Position numbers and translations under genes: made by a program. The notes below the pieces were generated by a model. The model was not told the origin of the DNA. It did no database searches and saw only the letters and a list, made by a program, of their open reading frames with translations. This document shows positions 27,851 to 36,478 of a DNA stretch of 64,000 bases, piece after piece. Within the stretch, counting starts at the first letter, position 1. Every line of letters starts with the position of its first letter. The DNA comes from Chitinophaga sp. Cy-1792. Its GTDB lineage: Bacteria > Bacteroidota > Bacteroidia > Chitinophagales > Chitinophagaceae. Where the stretch lies: assembly GCF_011752935.1 (NCBI RefSeq), contig NZ_VWWO01000002.1, forward strand, positions 744,001 to 808,000. The letters are read 5' to 3'.

Positions 27851-28297
27851 ATGAATTTTCAAGTTTATAAAGCGTCAGCTTTTATCCGGGAATTGGTAAT
27901 TTTTTTGCTGATAGCAGCCGTGGTATTGTATGTAAAACCCAATGCGGACGCTTGTATGTTTGCGTTACTGTTAATCAGGCTTCAGAATGCCTATGAGAGA
28001 GTTTTCAAAGCCCATCTTCATGTGACAGGAGATATCCTTACCATTAAGACAAAGAATATTTTCGGGAGAAAATATGAATATTCATTTCCTGTTCAGGATG
28101 GCAGATATGCTATAACGCAGCATAAAAGTGTGGAGATTTATAATGAAGAGAAGTCAAGCGTGCTGGTGCTGTCTGCAGGGAGCGGAAAGATTACTGTGGA
28201 AGAGATAGATGCTGTTGCTGCCTTACTCGAACAGCATGGCATGAAGCAGGGATATATGGTCATTAAGTCTTTTAGGAAAGTCTGGAGACCCGCATAA
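27851..28297 (+). CDS. distant array relative, 148-residue two-helix membrane protein (type 2, copy 2)
   Basis: This 148-residue protein starts MNFQVYKASA. The ATG at 27851 is chosen because it gives the same length and the same opening as the protein at 21813 (MRFQLVK); ATG 27830 and TTG 27812 are in-frame alternatives. Hydrophobic segments lie at about 14-28 and 32-43. The domain carries LTIKTKNIFGRKYEYSFPV and a final helix (VEEIDAVAALLEQHGMKQG). The pair 21813/27851 flanks the CHU_C gene and the small membrane-protein pair. Confidence 0.65.
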   Translation: MNFQVYKASAFIRELVIFLLIAAVVLYVKPNADACMFALLLIRLQNAYERVFKAHLHVTGDILTIKTKNIFGRKYEYSFPVQDGRYAITQHKSVEIYNEEKSSVLVLSAGSGKITVEEIDAVAALLEQHGMKQGYMVIKSFRKVWRPA

Positions 28298-28314
28298 AAC
28301 CTACACAGGTCTCC
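28284..28314. terminator. short hairpin between convergent genes
   Basis: A 7-bp perfect stem (28284-28290 with 28308-28314) spans the stop codon at 28297 and lies just before the convergent FUSC gene end. It is weak, without a clear U tract. Confidence 0.35.
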
Positions 28315-28321
28315 GTTTGCT

Positions 28322-30556
28322 TTATCTTTCTGCGCCGCTCAGTGCCTTGCCCATATCTTTTACCAGCGCTAAGATCGCCATCAGCTGGTCGTGTACCTGT
28401 TTGGTTTCCAGCATTTCATCCCTGGTAGCGGTAGGGCCTTGTCCGTCGTTGATTTCCTGCTGTCTTAATTTAACCAGTTCTTCCAGGTGTTGGTCCAGGT
28501 GTTCGAAGGTATTTAAGGCAGGCGGGAGATTTACGTCAGTGGCGGTTTTGTCGTTCAGTAACAACATCAGCTGGTCCATGTAGTTGAGCAGGTAGTTGGT
28601 TACTTCCTGGTATTCAGGACGAGGGAACTGTACACCATGATGCAGGTAATATGCGCCAAGTGCGGCGGTATGCGAGGTCATGGTATGGTTCAGTACCACA
28701 AAATGATATACCCTGGATGCATTTTGCTGTTTGCTTTTAGGTTCGGAGAGCATTCGCTGGAATGCCGACATCATATTGGCGCTGGCTACATAAGTATCTT
28801 TTCTGGCCAGTTTGAAATCCGTAACAGTTACGGTTTCTTTGGCATATACGCTCATCACCACTTCAAAATAATGTTTGTTGGCCTGAAGCATTTTCGTCAT
28901 ATAGTCTGGCAGGAAGTTGCGTTCCCAGCTCGGCCAAAGTACCATATTGGCCACAAATGCCAGGGTGCCGCCTATGAAGGTATCGAGTACGCGCTGTGCG
29001 GCGTTGTACAAATCTGAAGGATGCAGGAAGTGTAACAGGAAGATGATAAACGGTGTTACAAAGAACACGCTGAGCGTATACCGGAAGCTCATAAAGCTAT
29101 AGGCGCCCAGGATACAGAGCAGCATGGAAATAAAGATCACCGTAGGATTATGCGTCAGGTACAGCAATCCGGCTGCGAACAATGCCCCGGTGATGGTGCC
29201 TATCAGGCGCTGTATACTCCTTGACCTGGTCAGTCCGAAGCCAGGCTTCAGGATGACAACGATGGTCAGTAATATCCAGTATACCCTGTCGAGATGTAAC
29301 GACATGCCCAATATGTAACCCGCTACAGTGGCCAGACTCACCCTGATGGCATGTCTGAATATATGAGACCGGAAGGTCAGGTTGTCTTTGAAGGTTTCGA
29401 AGTCGTACTTGTTTTTAGTGGTAAACTTCGAGAGTTCCAGGTTAGGGTCAATGGATTCATCTTTCAGCCGTTCCAGCCTGGTCAGGCGGTGCAGGTTATA
29501 GATACGCTGTGCCATGTCCTGCAGGTTTTGCAGGATGTTCGTCAGCGGCATGGTACGTGTTCTTTCTTTCAGCGTAGGCAGTTTCAGGGTGATGTCGGCA
29601 ATGGTACGCCTCACTTTTTCCATCCCCAGTTTGAGGTTGGATTTAGGCAGACTCCTTTGTCCGGCGGCTACTGCCAGGCCGATGGTTTTCAGTTCTTCCA
29701 CATAGTCGAGAATCAGCGTGTGGAATTGCGGGAGTATGCCACTATCTTTAAAATCACGCTGTAAGGCTTTATAGTCGGTCTGAGAGGCCATGATTTGTTC
29801 CTGCAGGTCTACCATGTCCAGGAAAATGAGTACCATGCTTTTGTTGATGCTGGTGGTACCTTGCTGGTCGGAGCGGCGTTTCAGCAGCAGTTCGCGTACA
29901 TTTTCCTGTTTTTCGTTTACCAGTACCTGCTGTGCCAGTACGGTGCGGTAGTTTTCTTCCACATCAACGCCGTAGGTATAGAAATTAGCCCGTAATTCCA
30001 GGTATCGGGCTGTCTGCAGGATACAATCGCCCAGTGCCTGCTGTACGTTGAGGTAGGGGCGTATCTGCCAGAGGAGCAGGGCCAGGAAAGAATACCAGAT
30101 ACTTCCCAGGAGTACCATTCCGGCATGCAGTAATACCGTTGAAGGAGATTGTAAAGATTCACCCAGGATAGAAACCAATATCAGGAGGCATCCGGTACCG
30201 ATATTACCGCCGCGGTTGCCGTATACGAGGAGCATGGCAAAGAAGAAGCAGCAGCCGGCGATCCAGATGACCATAGGGATATGGTAGGGGATGAGCAGGC
30301 CTGTTCCCAGTGCTGTGAGGAAAATCAGGATGGTACTGATGATAAGTCCGTTGCGTTTGTGTACGATGGTGCCGGGAACATCGCTGAGGGCCGTACACAG
30401 GGCGCCCATCGACATGGCGATACCGAGTCCGAGCTGGCCCATGGCGGCAAACACTAAACTAGGCACAACAACGCTGATGGTAGTACGTAAACCGTTACTA
30501 AAATGATAACTGTAAAGGAAGGTCTTGATATTGTTAATCCAATTTTCTGTACGCAA
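28322..30556 (-). CDS. FUSC/YccS-family inner-membrane protein
   Basis: This protein of about 744 residues has the FUSC layout: two blocks of membrane helices (about 20-160 and 385-515), each followed by a cytoplasmic helical domain. FUSC proteins include aromatic-acid efflux (AaeB-like) and fusaric acid resistance proteins; the substrate here is unknown. The start is uncertain. A TTG at 30583 overlaps a perfect -7 promoter box (30581-30588), so the TTG at 30556 (giving MRTENWINNI) is preferred; no ATG is available before the first membrane helix. It is divergent from smc. Confidence 0.85.
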   Translation of the reverse strand: MRTENWINNIKTFLYSYHFSNGLRTTISVVVPSLVFAAMGQLGLGIAMSMGALCTALSDVPGTIVHKRNGLIISTILIFLTALGTGLLIPYHIPMVIWIAGCCFFFAMLLVYGNRGGNIGTGCLLILVSILGESLQSPSTVLLHAGMVLLGSIWYSFLALLLWQIRPYLNVQQALGDCILQTARYLELRANFYTYGVDVEENYRTVLAQQVLVNEKQENVRELLLKRRSDQQGTTSINKSMVLIFLDMVDLQEQIMASQTDYKALQRDFKDSGILPQFHTLILDYVEELKTIGLAVAAGQRSLPKSNLKLGMEKVRRTIADITLKLPTLKERTRTMPLTNILQNLQDMAQRIYNLHRLTRLERLKDESIDPNLELSKFTTKNKYDFETFKDNLTFRSHIFRHAIRVSLATVAGYILGMSLHLDRVYWILLTIVVILKPGFGLTRSRSIQRLIGTITGALFAAGLLYLTHNPTVIFISMLLCILGAYSFMSFRYTLSVFFVTPFIIFLLHFLHPSDLYNAAQRVLDTFIGGTLAFVANMVLWPSWERNFLPDYMTKMLQANKHYFEVVMSVYAKETVTVTDFKLARKDTYVASANMMSAFQRMLSEPKSKQQNASRVYHFVVLNHTMTSHTAALGAYYLHHGVQFPRPEYQEVTNYLLNYMDQLMLLLNDKTATDVNLPPALNTFEHLDQHLEELVKLRQQEINDGQGPTATRDEMLETKQVHDQLMAILALVKDMGKALSGAER

Positions 30557-30580
30557 ACGCTTTCGGGTTTTTTGGTGCCA

Positions 30581-30588
30581 CAAAGGTA
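30581..30588 (-). promoter_or_regulatory. -7 promoter box TACCTTTG for the FUSC gene
   Basis: This exact minus-strand match to TAnnTTTG is identical to the box of the CHU_C gene. Transcription would start near 30575, so translation must begin downstream, at the TTG at 30556. Confidence 0.6.
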
Positions 30589-30792
30589 GTTATTACCCTT
30601 TGTTAAAAGAAGAAACCCGGATATTTACGGTAGGAATTTAAATTTTAATTGATGTTTTCACTATATTTATAATCAGTGATTTATAAAACCAGTTATTTGT
30701 TCGGGAATATTAAATTATTCACAACTGTGCATAAAAAATTGCTGGATTTAACAGGTTCTCACTTAATTTACTTTTTCAATCGGGTAAAATTA

Positions 30793-30800
30793 TATCTTTG
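30793..30800 (+). promoter_or_regulatory. -7 promoter box TATCTTTG for smc
   Basis: This exact TAnnTTTG match lies 28 bases before the GTG start of smc. A T-rich stretch (30772-30776) sits about where the -33 TTTG is expected. Confidence 0.65.
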
Positions 30801-30827
30801 ACGCCTTAAAATCTCGAGGTAACAGTC

Positions 30828-33800
30828 GTGCGCTTAAAAACACTAGAAATTAAAGGCTTTAAAAGTTTTGCAGATAAGACCGTTTTGCAGTTTGATGAGG
30901 GTATTACAGGAGTGATAGGACCAAATGGTTGTGGCAAAAGTAATATTATCGACTCTATCCGCTGGGTGATCGGCGAGCATAAGATCAGTAACCTGCGTTC
31001 TGAAAATCAGGCGGGTCTGGTATTTAACGGCTCGAAAACCCGCTCCGCCAGCGGTATGGCAGAAGTAAGCCTGACGTTCGAGAATACTAAAAATGTACTG
31101 CCTACCGAATTCACTACGGTTACGATTACCCGTAAATTCTACAAAAACGGCGATAGCGAATACCGCCTCAACGATGTAGCTTGTCGCCTGAAAGACATCC
31201 ATAACCTCTTCATGGACACCGGGGTTAGTACTGATTCCTACGCGATTATCGAGTTGGGAATGGTGGATGATATTATCAAAGACAAAGAAAACAGTCGCCG
31301 CAGAATGCTGGAACAGGCGGCAGGTATCTCTATTTACAAAACCCGTAAAAAAGAAGCCAAAGCCAAACTGGACGCCACAGAAGGTGACCTCAACCGCATT
31401 GAAGACCTCCTCTTCGAAATCAATAACAACCTTAAAACTCTTGAAAGCCAGGCCCGTAAAGCCGAACGCTTCTACGAGGTGAAAAAGGAATACCGCGAAA
31501 TCAGTATAGAACTGGCCAAAGCGGCACTCGAAGGTTTCAATATCACATTTAAGGATCTCTCCGATAAACAACAGGAAGAAAGTGACCGTAAACTGGCACT
31601 GGAAACCGAAATAACCACTGCTGAAGCAGCCGTGGAAGAAGATAAACTGCATTTTGTTGCCAAAGAGCGCGAACTCCAGGTACTGCAGAAATCCTTTAAC
31701 GAACTGGTAGCCACCATTCGTACCAAAGAAAATGATAAAAACCTCGCCTCCCAGCAGCTGACTTACCTGCGGGAACGTGAAAAAAATATTACGGACTTCC
31801 TCCATAATGCGGAAGGCCAGCTGGCAGGTCTGACCACCTCCATTGAGTTTTCCGAAAAACAGGTAGTGGAAGAAAGCGAAATCTTCGATACCATGACCGA
31901 TGAACTGGAAACACTCCGGGAAATGGTGGAAGACAAGAAAGAGAAATTCCAGCAAAAGAAACAGGCCCTCGAAACCTTACGCAACGACCAGCAACGCTGG
32001 CAACGCCAACAGTTCGAAGCCGAAAAGAAAGTAGCCGTAGCCGATACCTCCGTACTCAACCTCCAGCGAAGCATGCAACAGCTGCAGGAAGAAAACCAGG
32101 GAAGGCACCAACAAATCACACAGCTGGAAACGGAGAAATCAAATCTCCAGCAAACCATCGAAACGGAAAAGACCGCACTCGACGAAATGGTGCGCTTCCA
32201 CGATGAAACAAAAGAAAAAATCCTCTCTACCCAGTCAGATATCGAAGGCCTCAGAGACCAACTCGTGGACGAAAATCGTAAACTGGACTCCAAAAAGAAC
32301 GAATACGACCTCCTCAAATCCCTGGTAGACAGCCTCGAAGGGTATCCTGATAGTATCAAATTCCTGAAAAAGAATCCGGACTGGAACAACGCAGCACCAA
32401 TCCTTAGTGATATTTTCTTCTGTAAGGAAGATTACCGCACCTGCGTGGAGAACCTCCTGGAACCTTACCTCAACTATTACGTTGTCAACAACGCTGCTGA
32501 AGCCATCCAGGCCATTCAGCTCCTCGACAGCAACAAGAAAGGAAAGGCTAACTTCTTTATCCTGGACCAGTTCCGTCAGGAACATGAACCTATCCTGGCA
32601 CCGCCGGGTACCATTCCTGCCCTTCAGGTAGTGGAGATCGAAGAAAAATATAAAGGCCTCGGTAACTTCCTCTTAGGTAAAGTATTTATCGGGGAAGATA
32701 TCAGCCGCCTCGAATTCAGCCAGCTGGCCAGCGACCAGATCCTGCTCATAGAGAAATCAGGACGCATGCACCGCGGGAAATACAATATCTCCGGTGGTTC
32801 TGTCGGACTCTTCGAAGGTAAAAAGCTGGGCCGCGCCAAAAACCTGGAAAAACTGGAAGCCGAAATTAAAGAGCTGGAAGGTAAAGTGGCCGTGCTCCGC
32901 ACTGCCATCCAGGACAAGCATAACCAGGTGTTAGGCTATAACAGCCAGCTGAATGAAAATAATATCAATGCTGCCCGCGAAAAGCTCAATCAGCTCAATA
33001 ACCAGCTGTTTGGCCTGCAGAACAGAATTGAGAACTTCCATTCCCTCATCGAAGCCGGTGATAAGCGCCTGGCGGAAATGCAGCAATCGCTGGAAACAAA
33101 TCAGCTGAGTATTTCCGGCGTAAGGGAAGAACTGGACAACCTCAACGACCGGGTAAATGAATTGCAGGATGCCATTGCGGATGCCGACAGGAGCGCACAG
33201 GACACCGAACAGCAGTTCAATATGGCCAATGTACAGTTCAACAACCAGAACCTCCAACAGACGCGTCAGCAAAGTAAGATTGCTGCACTTAAACAGGAAC
33301 TGGAATTCAAACGCAAACAACTCAGCGACCTGCATACACAGATCGCACAGAATAAAACCCAGCTGGAAGATGCCGTAGCCAATATCGCTGCCGCCGTTGA
33401 AAAGCTGAGCACCGCCGATGATGGCCTGGTCGAACTCTTCCGCCAGCGTGAAGAAGAAGAAAAAGCCCTGAACGAAAAAGATCAGGAATACTACAACTTC
33501 CGTAATCACCTCCAGGAACTGGAAACGACCCTGCGCAATAAACAAAAGGCCAGGGAACAGCTCGACCAGCAGCTGAATACCATCAAAGACAAGGTAAATG
33601 AACTCAAACTGCAGCTGGCATCCATGAAAGAACGCCTCAGCGTGGAGTTTAAAGTAAACCTTGATGAAATCATCGATGAACAGCGCGGCTCCGAACTGCC
33701 GGTAGAAGAACTGCAAGGCAGCGCCGAGCGACTGAAAAAACGCCTGGAAAATATGGGGGAAATCAACCCTACGGCCATTGAAGCCTTCCAGGAAATGAAA

Positions 33801-34358
33801 AAAAGATATGAGTTCATTCTGGAACAGAAGACCGACCTCGTCAACGCGAAAGATTCGCTGCTGGCCACTATTCAGGAGGTGGAGTCTACTGCCAACCAGA
33901 AATTCCTTGATACATTTAATACCGTAAAAGAGAACTTTATCCGCGTATTTAAAGCCCTGTTTACAGAAGAAGATCAGTGTGATATGATTCTGAGCGATCC
34001 TGAAAACCTGGCCGATACCGGTATCGAGATCATAGCCAAACCTAAGGGTAAACGCCCGGCTGCCATCACGCAGCTCTCTGGTGGAGAGAAAACGCTGACG
34101 GCCACCGCGCTGCTGTTTGCCATCTACCTCATCAAACCAGCTCCATTCTGTATCCTCGATGAGGTGGATGCACCGCTGGATGATGCCAACGTAGGTAAGT
34201 TTACCAATATGATCCGTAAATTCTCAGATAATTCACAGTTCATCATCGTAACCCACAATAAACAGACAATGGCCTCTGTGGACGTGATTTATGGTGTAAC
34301 GATGCAGGAGCCTGGTGTCAGTAAGCTGGTGCCGGTAGATTTCCGAAGTTTGAACTGA
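30828..34358 (+). CDS. smc: chromosome segregation protein SMC
   Basis: This ATPase compacts and helps segregate the chromosome as a dimer with kleisin partners (ScpA/ScpB), which are not in this window. At 1176 residues it is full length. It shows Walker A (GPNGCGKSN, about residues 32-40), a long coiled coil (about 170-500), a hinge (about 510-650, ending GGSVGLFEGKKLGR), a returning coiled coil (about 660-1020), the ABC signature LSGGEKTLTATALLF and Walker B FCILDEVDAPLDDANV. The start is a GTG (MRLKTLEIKGFKSF), fixed by the conserved N-terminus. Confidence 0.97.
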   Translation: MRLKTLEIKGFKSFADKTVLQFDEGITGVIGPNGCGKSNIIDSIRWVIGEHKISNLRSENQAGLVFNGSKTRSASGMAEVSLTFENTKNVLPTEFTTVTITRKFYKNGDSEYRLNDVACRLKDIHNLFMDTGVSTDSYAIIELGMVDDIIKDKENSRRRMLEQAAGISIYKTRKKEAKAKLDATEGDLNRIEDLLFEINNNLKTLESQARKAERFYEVKKEYREISIELAKAALEGFNITFKDLSDKQQEESDRKLALETEITTAEAAVEEDKLHFVAKERELQVLQKSFNELVATIRTKENDKNLASQQLTYLREREKNITDFLHNAEGQLAGLTTSIEFSEKQVVEESEIFDTMTDELETLREMVEDKKEKFQQKKQALETLRNDQQRWQRQQFEAEKKVAVADTSVLNLQRSMQQLQEENQGRHQQITQLETEKSNLQQTIETEKTALDEMVRFHDETKEKILSTQSDIEGLRDQLVDENRKLDSKKNEYDLLKSLVDSLEGYPDSIKFLKKNPDWNNAAPILSDIFFCKEDYRTCVENLLEPYLNYYVVNNAAEAIQAIQLLDSNKKGKANFFILDQFRQEHEPILAPPGTIPALQVVEIEEKYKGLGNFLLGKVFIGEDISRLEFSQLASDQILLIEKSGRMHRGKYNISGGSVGLFEGKKLGRAKNLEKLEAEIKELEGKVAVLRTAIQDKHNQVLGYNSQLNENNINAAREKLNQLNNQLFGLQNRIENFHSLIEAGDKRLAEMQQSLETNQLSISGVREELDNLNDRVNELQDAIADADRSAQDTEQQFNMANVQFNNQNLQQTRQQSKIAALKQELEFKRKQLSDLHTQIAQNKTQLEDAVANIAAAVEKLSTADDGLVELFRQREEEEKALNEKDQEYYNFRNHLQELETTLRNKQKAREQLDQQLNTIKDKVNELKLQLASMKERLSVEFKVNLDEIIDEQRGSELPVEELQGSAERLKKRLENMGEINPTAIEAFQEMKKRYEFILEQKTDLVNAKDSLLATIQEVESTANQKFLDTFNTVKENFIRVFKALFTEEDQCDMILSDPENLADTGIEIIAKPKGKRPAAITQLSGGEKTLTATALLFAIYLIKPAPFCILDEVDAPLDDANVGKFTNMIRKFSDNSQFIIVTHNKQTMASVDVIYGVTMQEPGVSKLVPVDFRSLN

Positions 34359-34431
34359 TCTTAGGTTTTATTTGTTGTTGATGCATTGACTGTTAATTTT
34401 AATTCAAAAAATAAATTAAATTCTACACACT

Positions 34432-34830
34432 ATGGGCGCATGGGGTACCAGGAATTTTGAAAACGATGGTTCTCAGGATTGGGTTTTTGACTTGATAGAA
34501 AACAAAGATGGTGGTCTTGTTACAGACACGCTGGCACGCATTATTAACAACCACGAAAAATTAGAAGTTAGTGATTGCGAAGAAGGATTGGCAGCAGCAG
34601 AAACAGTAGCTGCACTGGTTGGCCGTCCGAGCGAAGATTACCCGGAAGATCCAATGGAAAAACTGGATATTCTGAACCTTATCGGTACAAAAGCCTTAAG
34701 AAATCAGGCTATTTCAGCTGTCAACAAAATCCTGAACGACTCTGAAATGAAGAAATACTGGGATGAACAAGGTGAACTTGGCTCCTGGCAAAATGTTCAG
34801 GCTGGCCTGGTGAAAAGATTAGAAATCTAA
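34432..34830 (+). CDS. DUF4259 domain protein
   Basis: This 132-residue cytoplasmic protein has the DUF4259 hallmark opening (MGAWGTRNFENDGSQDWVFDL) and is mostly helical and acidic. The family has no established function. It follows smc by 73 bases and ends at a block of three hairpins; co-transcription with smc is possible but unproven. Confidence 0.8.
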   Translation: MGAWGTRNFENDGSQDWVFDLIENKDGGLVTDTLARIINNHEKLEVSDCEEGLAAAETVAALVGRPSEDYPEDPMEKLDILNLIGTKALRNQAISAVNKILNDSEMKKYWDEQGELGSWQNVQAGLVKRLEI

Positions 34831-34856
34831 ACCTCTTTTCAGGATATATTATTTGT

Positions 34857-34903
34857 TAAAAGGGAAAGCGCTGTCCTTTCGGGGGATAGCACTTTCCCTT
34901 TTC
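34857..34903 (+). terminator. hairpin 1 after the DUF4259 gene
   Basis: A stem of about 19 bp with one mismatch and one wobble (34857-34875 with about 34885-34903) lies 26 bases after the DUF4259 stop and ends in TTTT. It looks like the main intrinsic terminator for the plus-strand gene. Confidence 0.65.
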
Positions 34904-34915
34904 TATGCTGTTCCC

Positions 34916-34970
34916 TTTTTTTGTATTGTTAATTCTCCACCGAAGGCGGAGAATTAACAATACAAAAAAA
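34916..34970. terminator. hairpin 2: 26-bp stem with GAA loop
   Basis: The arms 34916-34941 and 34945-34970 pair over 26 positions with one A-C mismatch around a three-base GAA loop. The outer seven pairs are T/A, so it has an A run on one side and a T run on the other and could stop transcription from both directions. Confidence 0.75.
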
Positions 34971-35002
34971 CCTCGGGTGCCGAAGGCGCCCGAGGTTTTT
35001 TT
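34971..35002. terminator. hairpin 3: GC-rich stem with GAA loop and T tract
   Basis: An 11-bp GC-rich stem (34971-34981 with 34985-34995, one wobble) has a GAA loop and is flanked by A7 (34964-34970) and T7 (34996-35002). The A7 run is shared with hairpin 2. It lies 34 bases past the nucleoside-transporter stop on the minus strand. Confidence 0.75.
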
Positions 35003-35035
35003 GTATGCAGGAAAATAGAACCCTGTAAGAATATT

Positions 35036-36301
35036 TTAAAGCAACATACCAGCAATCGTCGCAGACATATAAGACGCCAGCGTACCACACAACAGCGCTT
35101 TCAGCCCCAGCTTGGCCAGATCACTTCTTCTTTCCGGTGCCAGCTCACCGATACCACCGATCTGCATACCAACACTGCTGAAATTCGCAAAACCAGCAAT
35201 GGCGATCGTCACAATAGCCAGGCCCTTAGCCGACATAACAGGAATGCTATGCGTGGTCAGACTCTTAAATGCCACAAACTCATTGATGGTCAGTTTCTGA
35301 CCGAGCAGTGTAGCTACACTATTTACATCGCCGGAAGGTACACCCATAGCCCATGCCATCGGCGTGAACAGTTTACCGAAAATCCAGTCGAGGCTAAGAT
35401 CAAATTTTGGATCGAACCAGTGGCCAATGTGGATCAGGCCCCAATTGATCAGCGCAATGAAAGCAATGAAACCGATCAGCATCGCAATTACGTTCATCGC
35501 AATTTTGAAACCATCACCGGCACCGTGGGAGATTGCATCGATTACATTGGTATAGTTAGATTTAACTTCCATTTTAACGCGGCCCATGGTCTGGCTTTCT
35601 TCCGTTTCAGGATAAACGATCTTGGCGATCACCAATGCTCCCGGAGCAGCCATCAGACTAGCCGTGATCAGGAAAGGAGCGATATCCATACCTGCCTGTA
35701 AGCCCATGTTTACGTATACTACCAGGATACCACCGGCAATACATGCCAGGGAACCACTCATGGAAGCCAGCAATTCGCTTTTGGTCATGGAAGAAAGGTA
35801 AGGACGAATCATTACCTGTGCTTCTACCTGGCCAACGAAGGCGCTCGCCACATTACTCAGCGCTTCGGCACCACTCACACGCATGATGTAGTTCATGGCG
35901 CGGGCAATAACCGCAACAACACGCTGCATAATCCCAAAGTGATATAATACTGCTACCAGCACACATACCAGGATGATAGTGGCGGTTACGTTGAAAGCAA
36001 AAACAAATCCTCCCTGTGCATAGTCGGCAATAGAATTGGCAGGAGGCTGGGTAACGCCTATGCCTCCATAAACGAAGGCTGCACCCTGACGCGCAAATTG
36101 TTCCAGTTTACCCATAGCAGCGCCAACTTTCTGAAAGAAAAAGGTAACTGGTGGAACTTTGAACACGAGAATACCAATAAGAATCTGCAACCCAATACCA
36201 CTAAAAACTAATCTGTAATTGATCTTGCTCCTGTTGTTTGAAAATAAAAAGGCAATACCCAGAATAAGTACAATGCCTACCAAGCCCTGAAAGCGTTCCA
36301 T
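35036..36301 (-). CDS. concentrative nucleoside transporter, NupC/CNT family
   Basis: This inner-membrane transporter imports nucleosides with protons or sodium. The protein has 421 residues with about ten hydrophobic segments and CNT signatures such as VASAFVGQVEAQVMIRPYL, GSLACIAGGILVVYV, GVPSGDVNSVATLLGQKL and CGTLASYMSATIAGML. The ATG at 36301 (MERFQGLVGI) is chosen; a TTG ten codons upstream is an unlikely alternative. It is divergent from the cytochrome gene at 36479 and ends at the three-hairpin block. Confidence 0.9.
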   Translation of the reverse strand: MERFQGLVGIVLILGIAFLFSNNRSKINYRLVFSGIGLQILIGILVFKVPPVTFFFQKVGAAMGKLEQFARQGAAFVYGGIGVTQPPANSIADYAQGGFVFAFNVTATIILVCVLVAVLYHFGIMQRVVAVIARAMNYIMRVSGAEALSNVASAFVGQVEAQVMIRPYLSSMTKSELLASMSGSLACIAGGILVVYVNMGLQAGMDIAPFLITASLMAAPGALVIAKIVYPETEESQTMGRVKMEVKSNYTNVIDAISHGAGDGFKIAMNVIAMLIGFIAFIALINWGLIHIGHWFDPKFDLSLDWIFGKLFTPMAWAMGVPSGDVNSVATLLGQKLTINEFVAFKSLTTHSIPVMSAKGLAIVTIAIAGFANFSSVGMQIGGIGELAPERRSDLAKLGLKALLCGTLASYMSATIAGMLL

Positions 36302-36478
36302 AAATGCAAATAAATCGTAAAATGTATGCAATGAAGCGACGAAGATAAGTATTTTTTATCCTACAAATCATCCACAGATACAGTTGTTTCTTTAATTGTG
36401 CTAAAATATTCCGCTAATCAATTAAAAGTAAAGCAATTTGAAGAAAGCTGTATTTTTAACACTTGCAAAGATTTTAAG

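Noticed and set aside
13535..28297. Possible prophage or transposon origin of the island
   Set aside because: No integrase, transposase, terminal repeats, tRNA attachment site or phage structural gene was seen.
30843..31955. 370-codon open frame antisense to smc
   Set aside because: It lies wholly inside smc, is rich in Phe/Val as expected from the complement of coiled-coil codons, and has no family motif.
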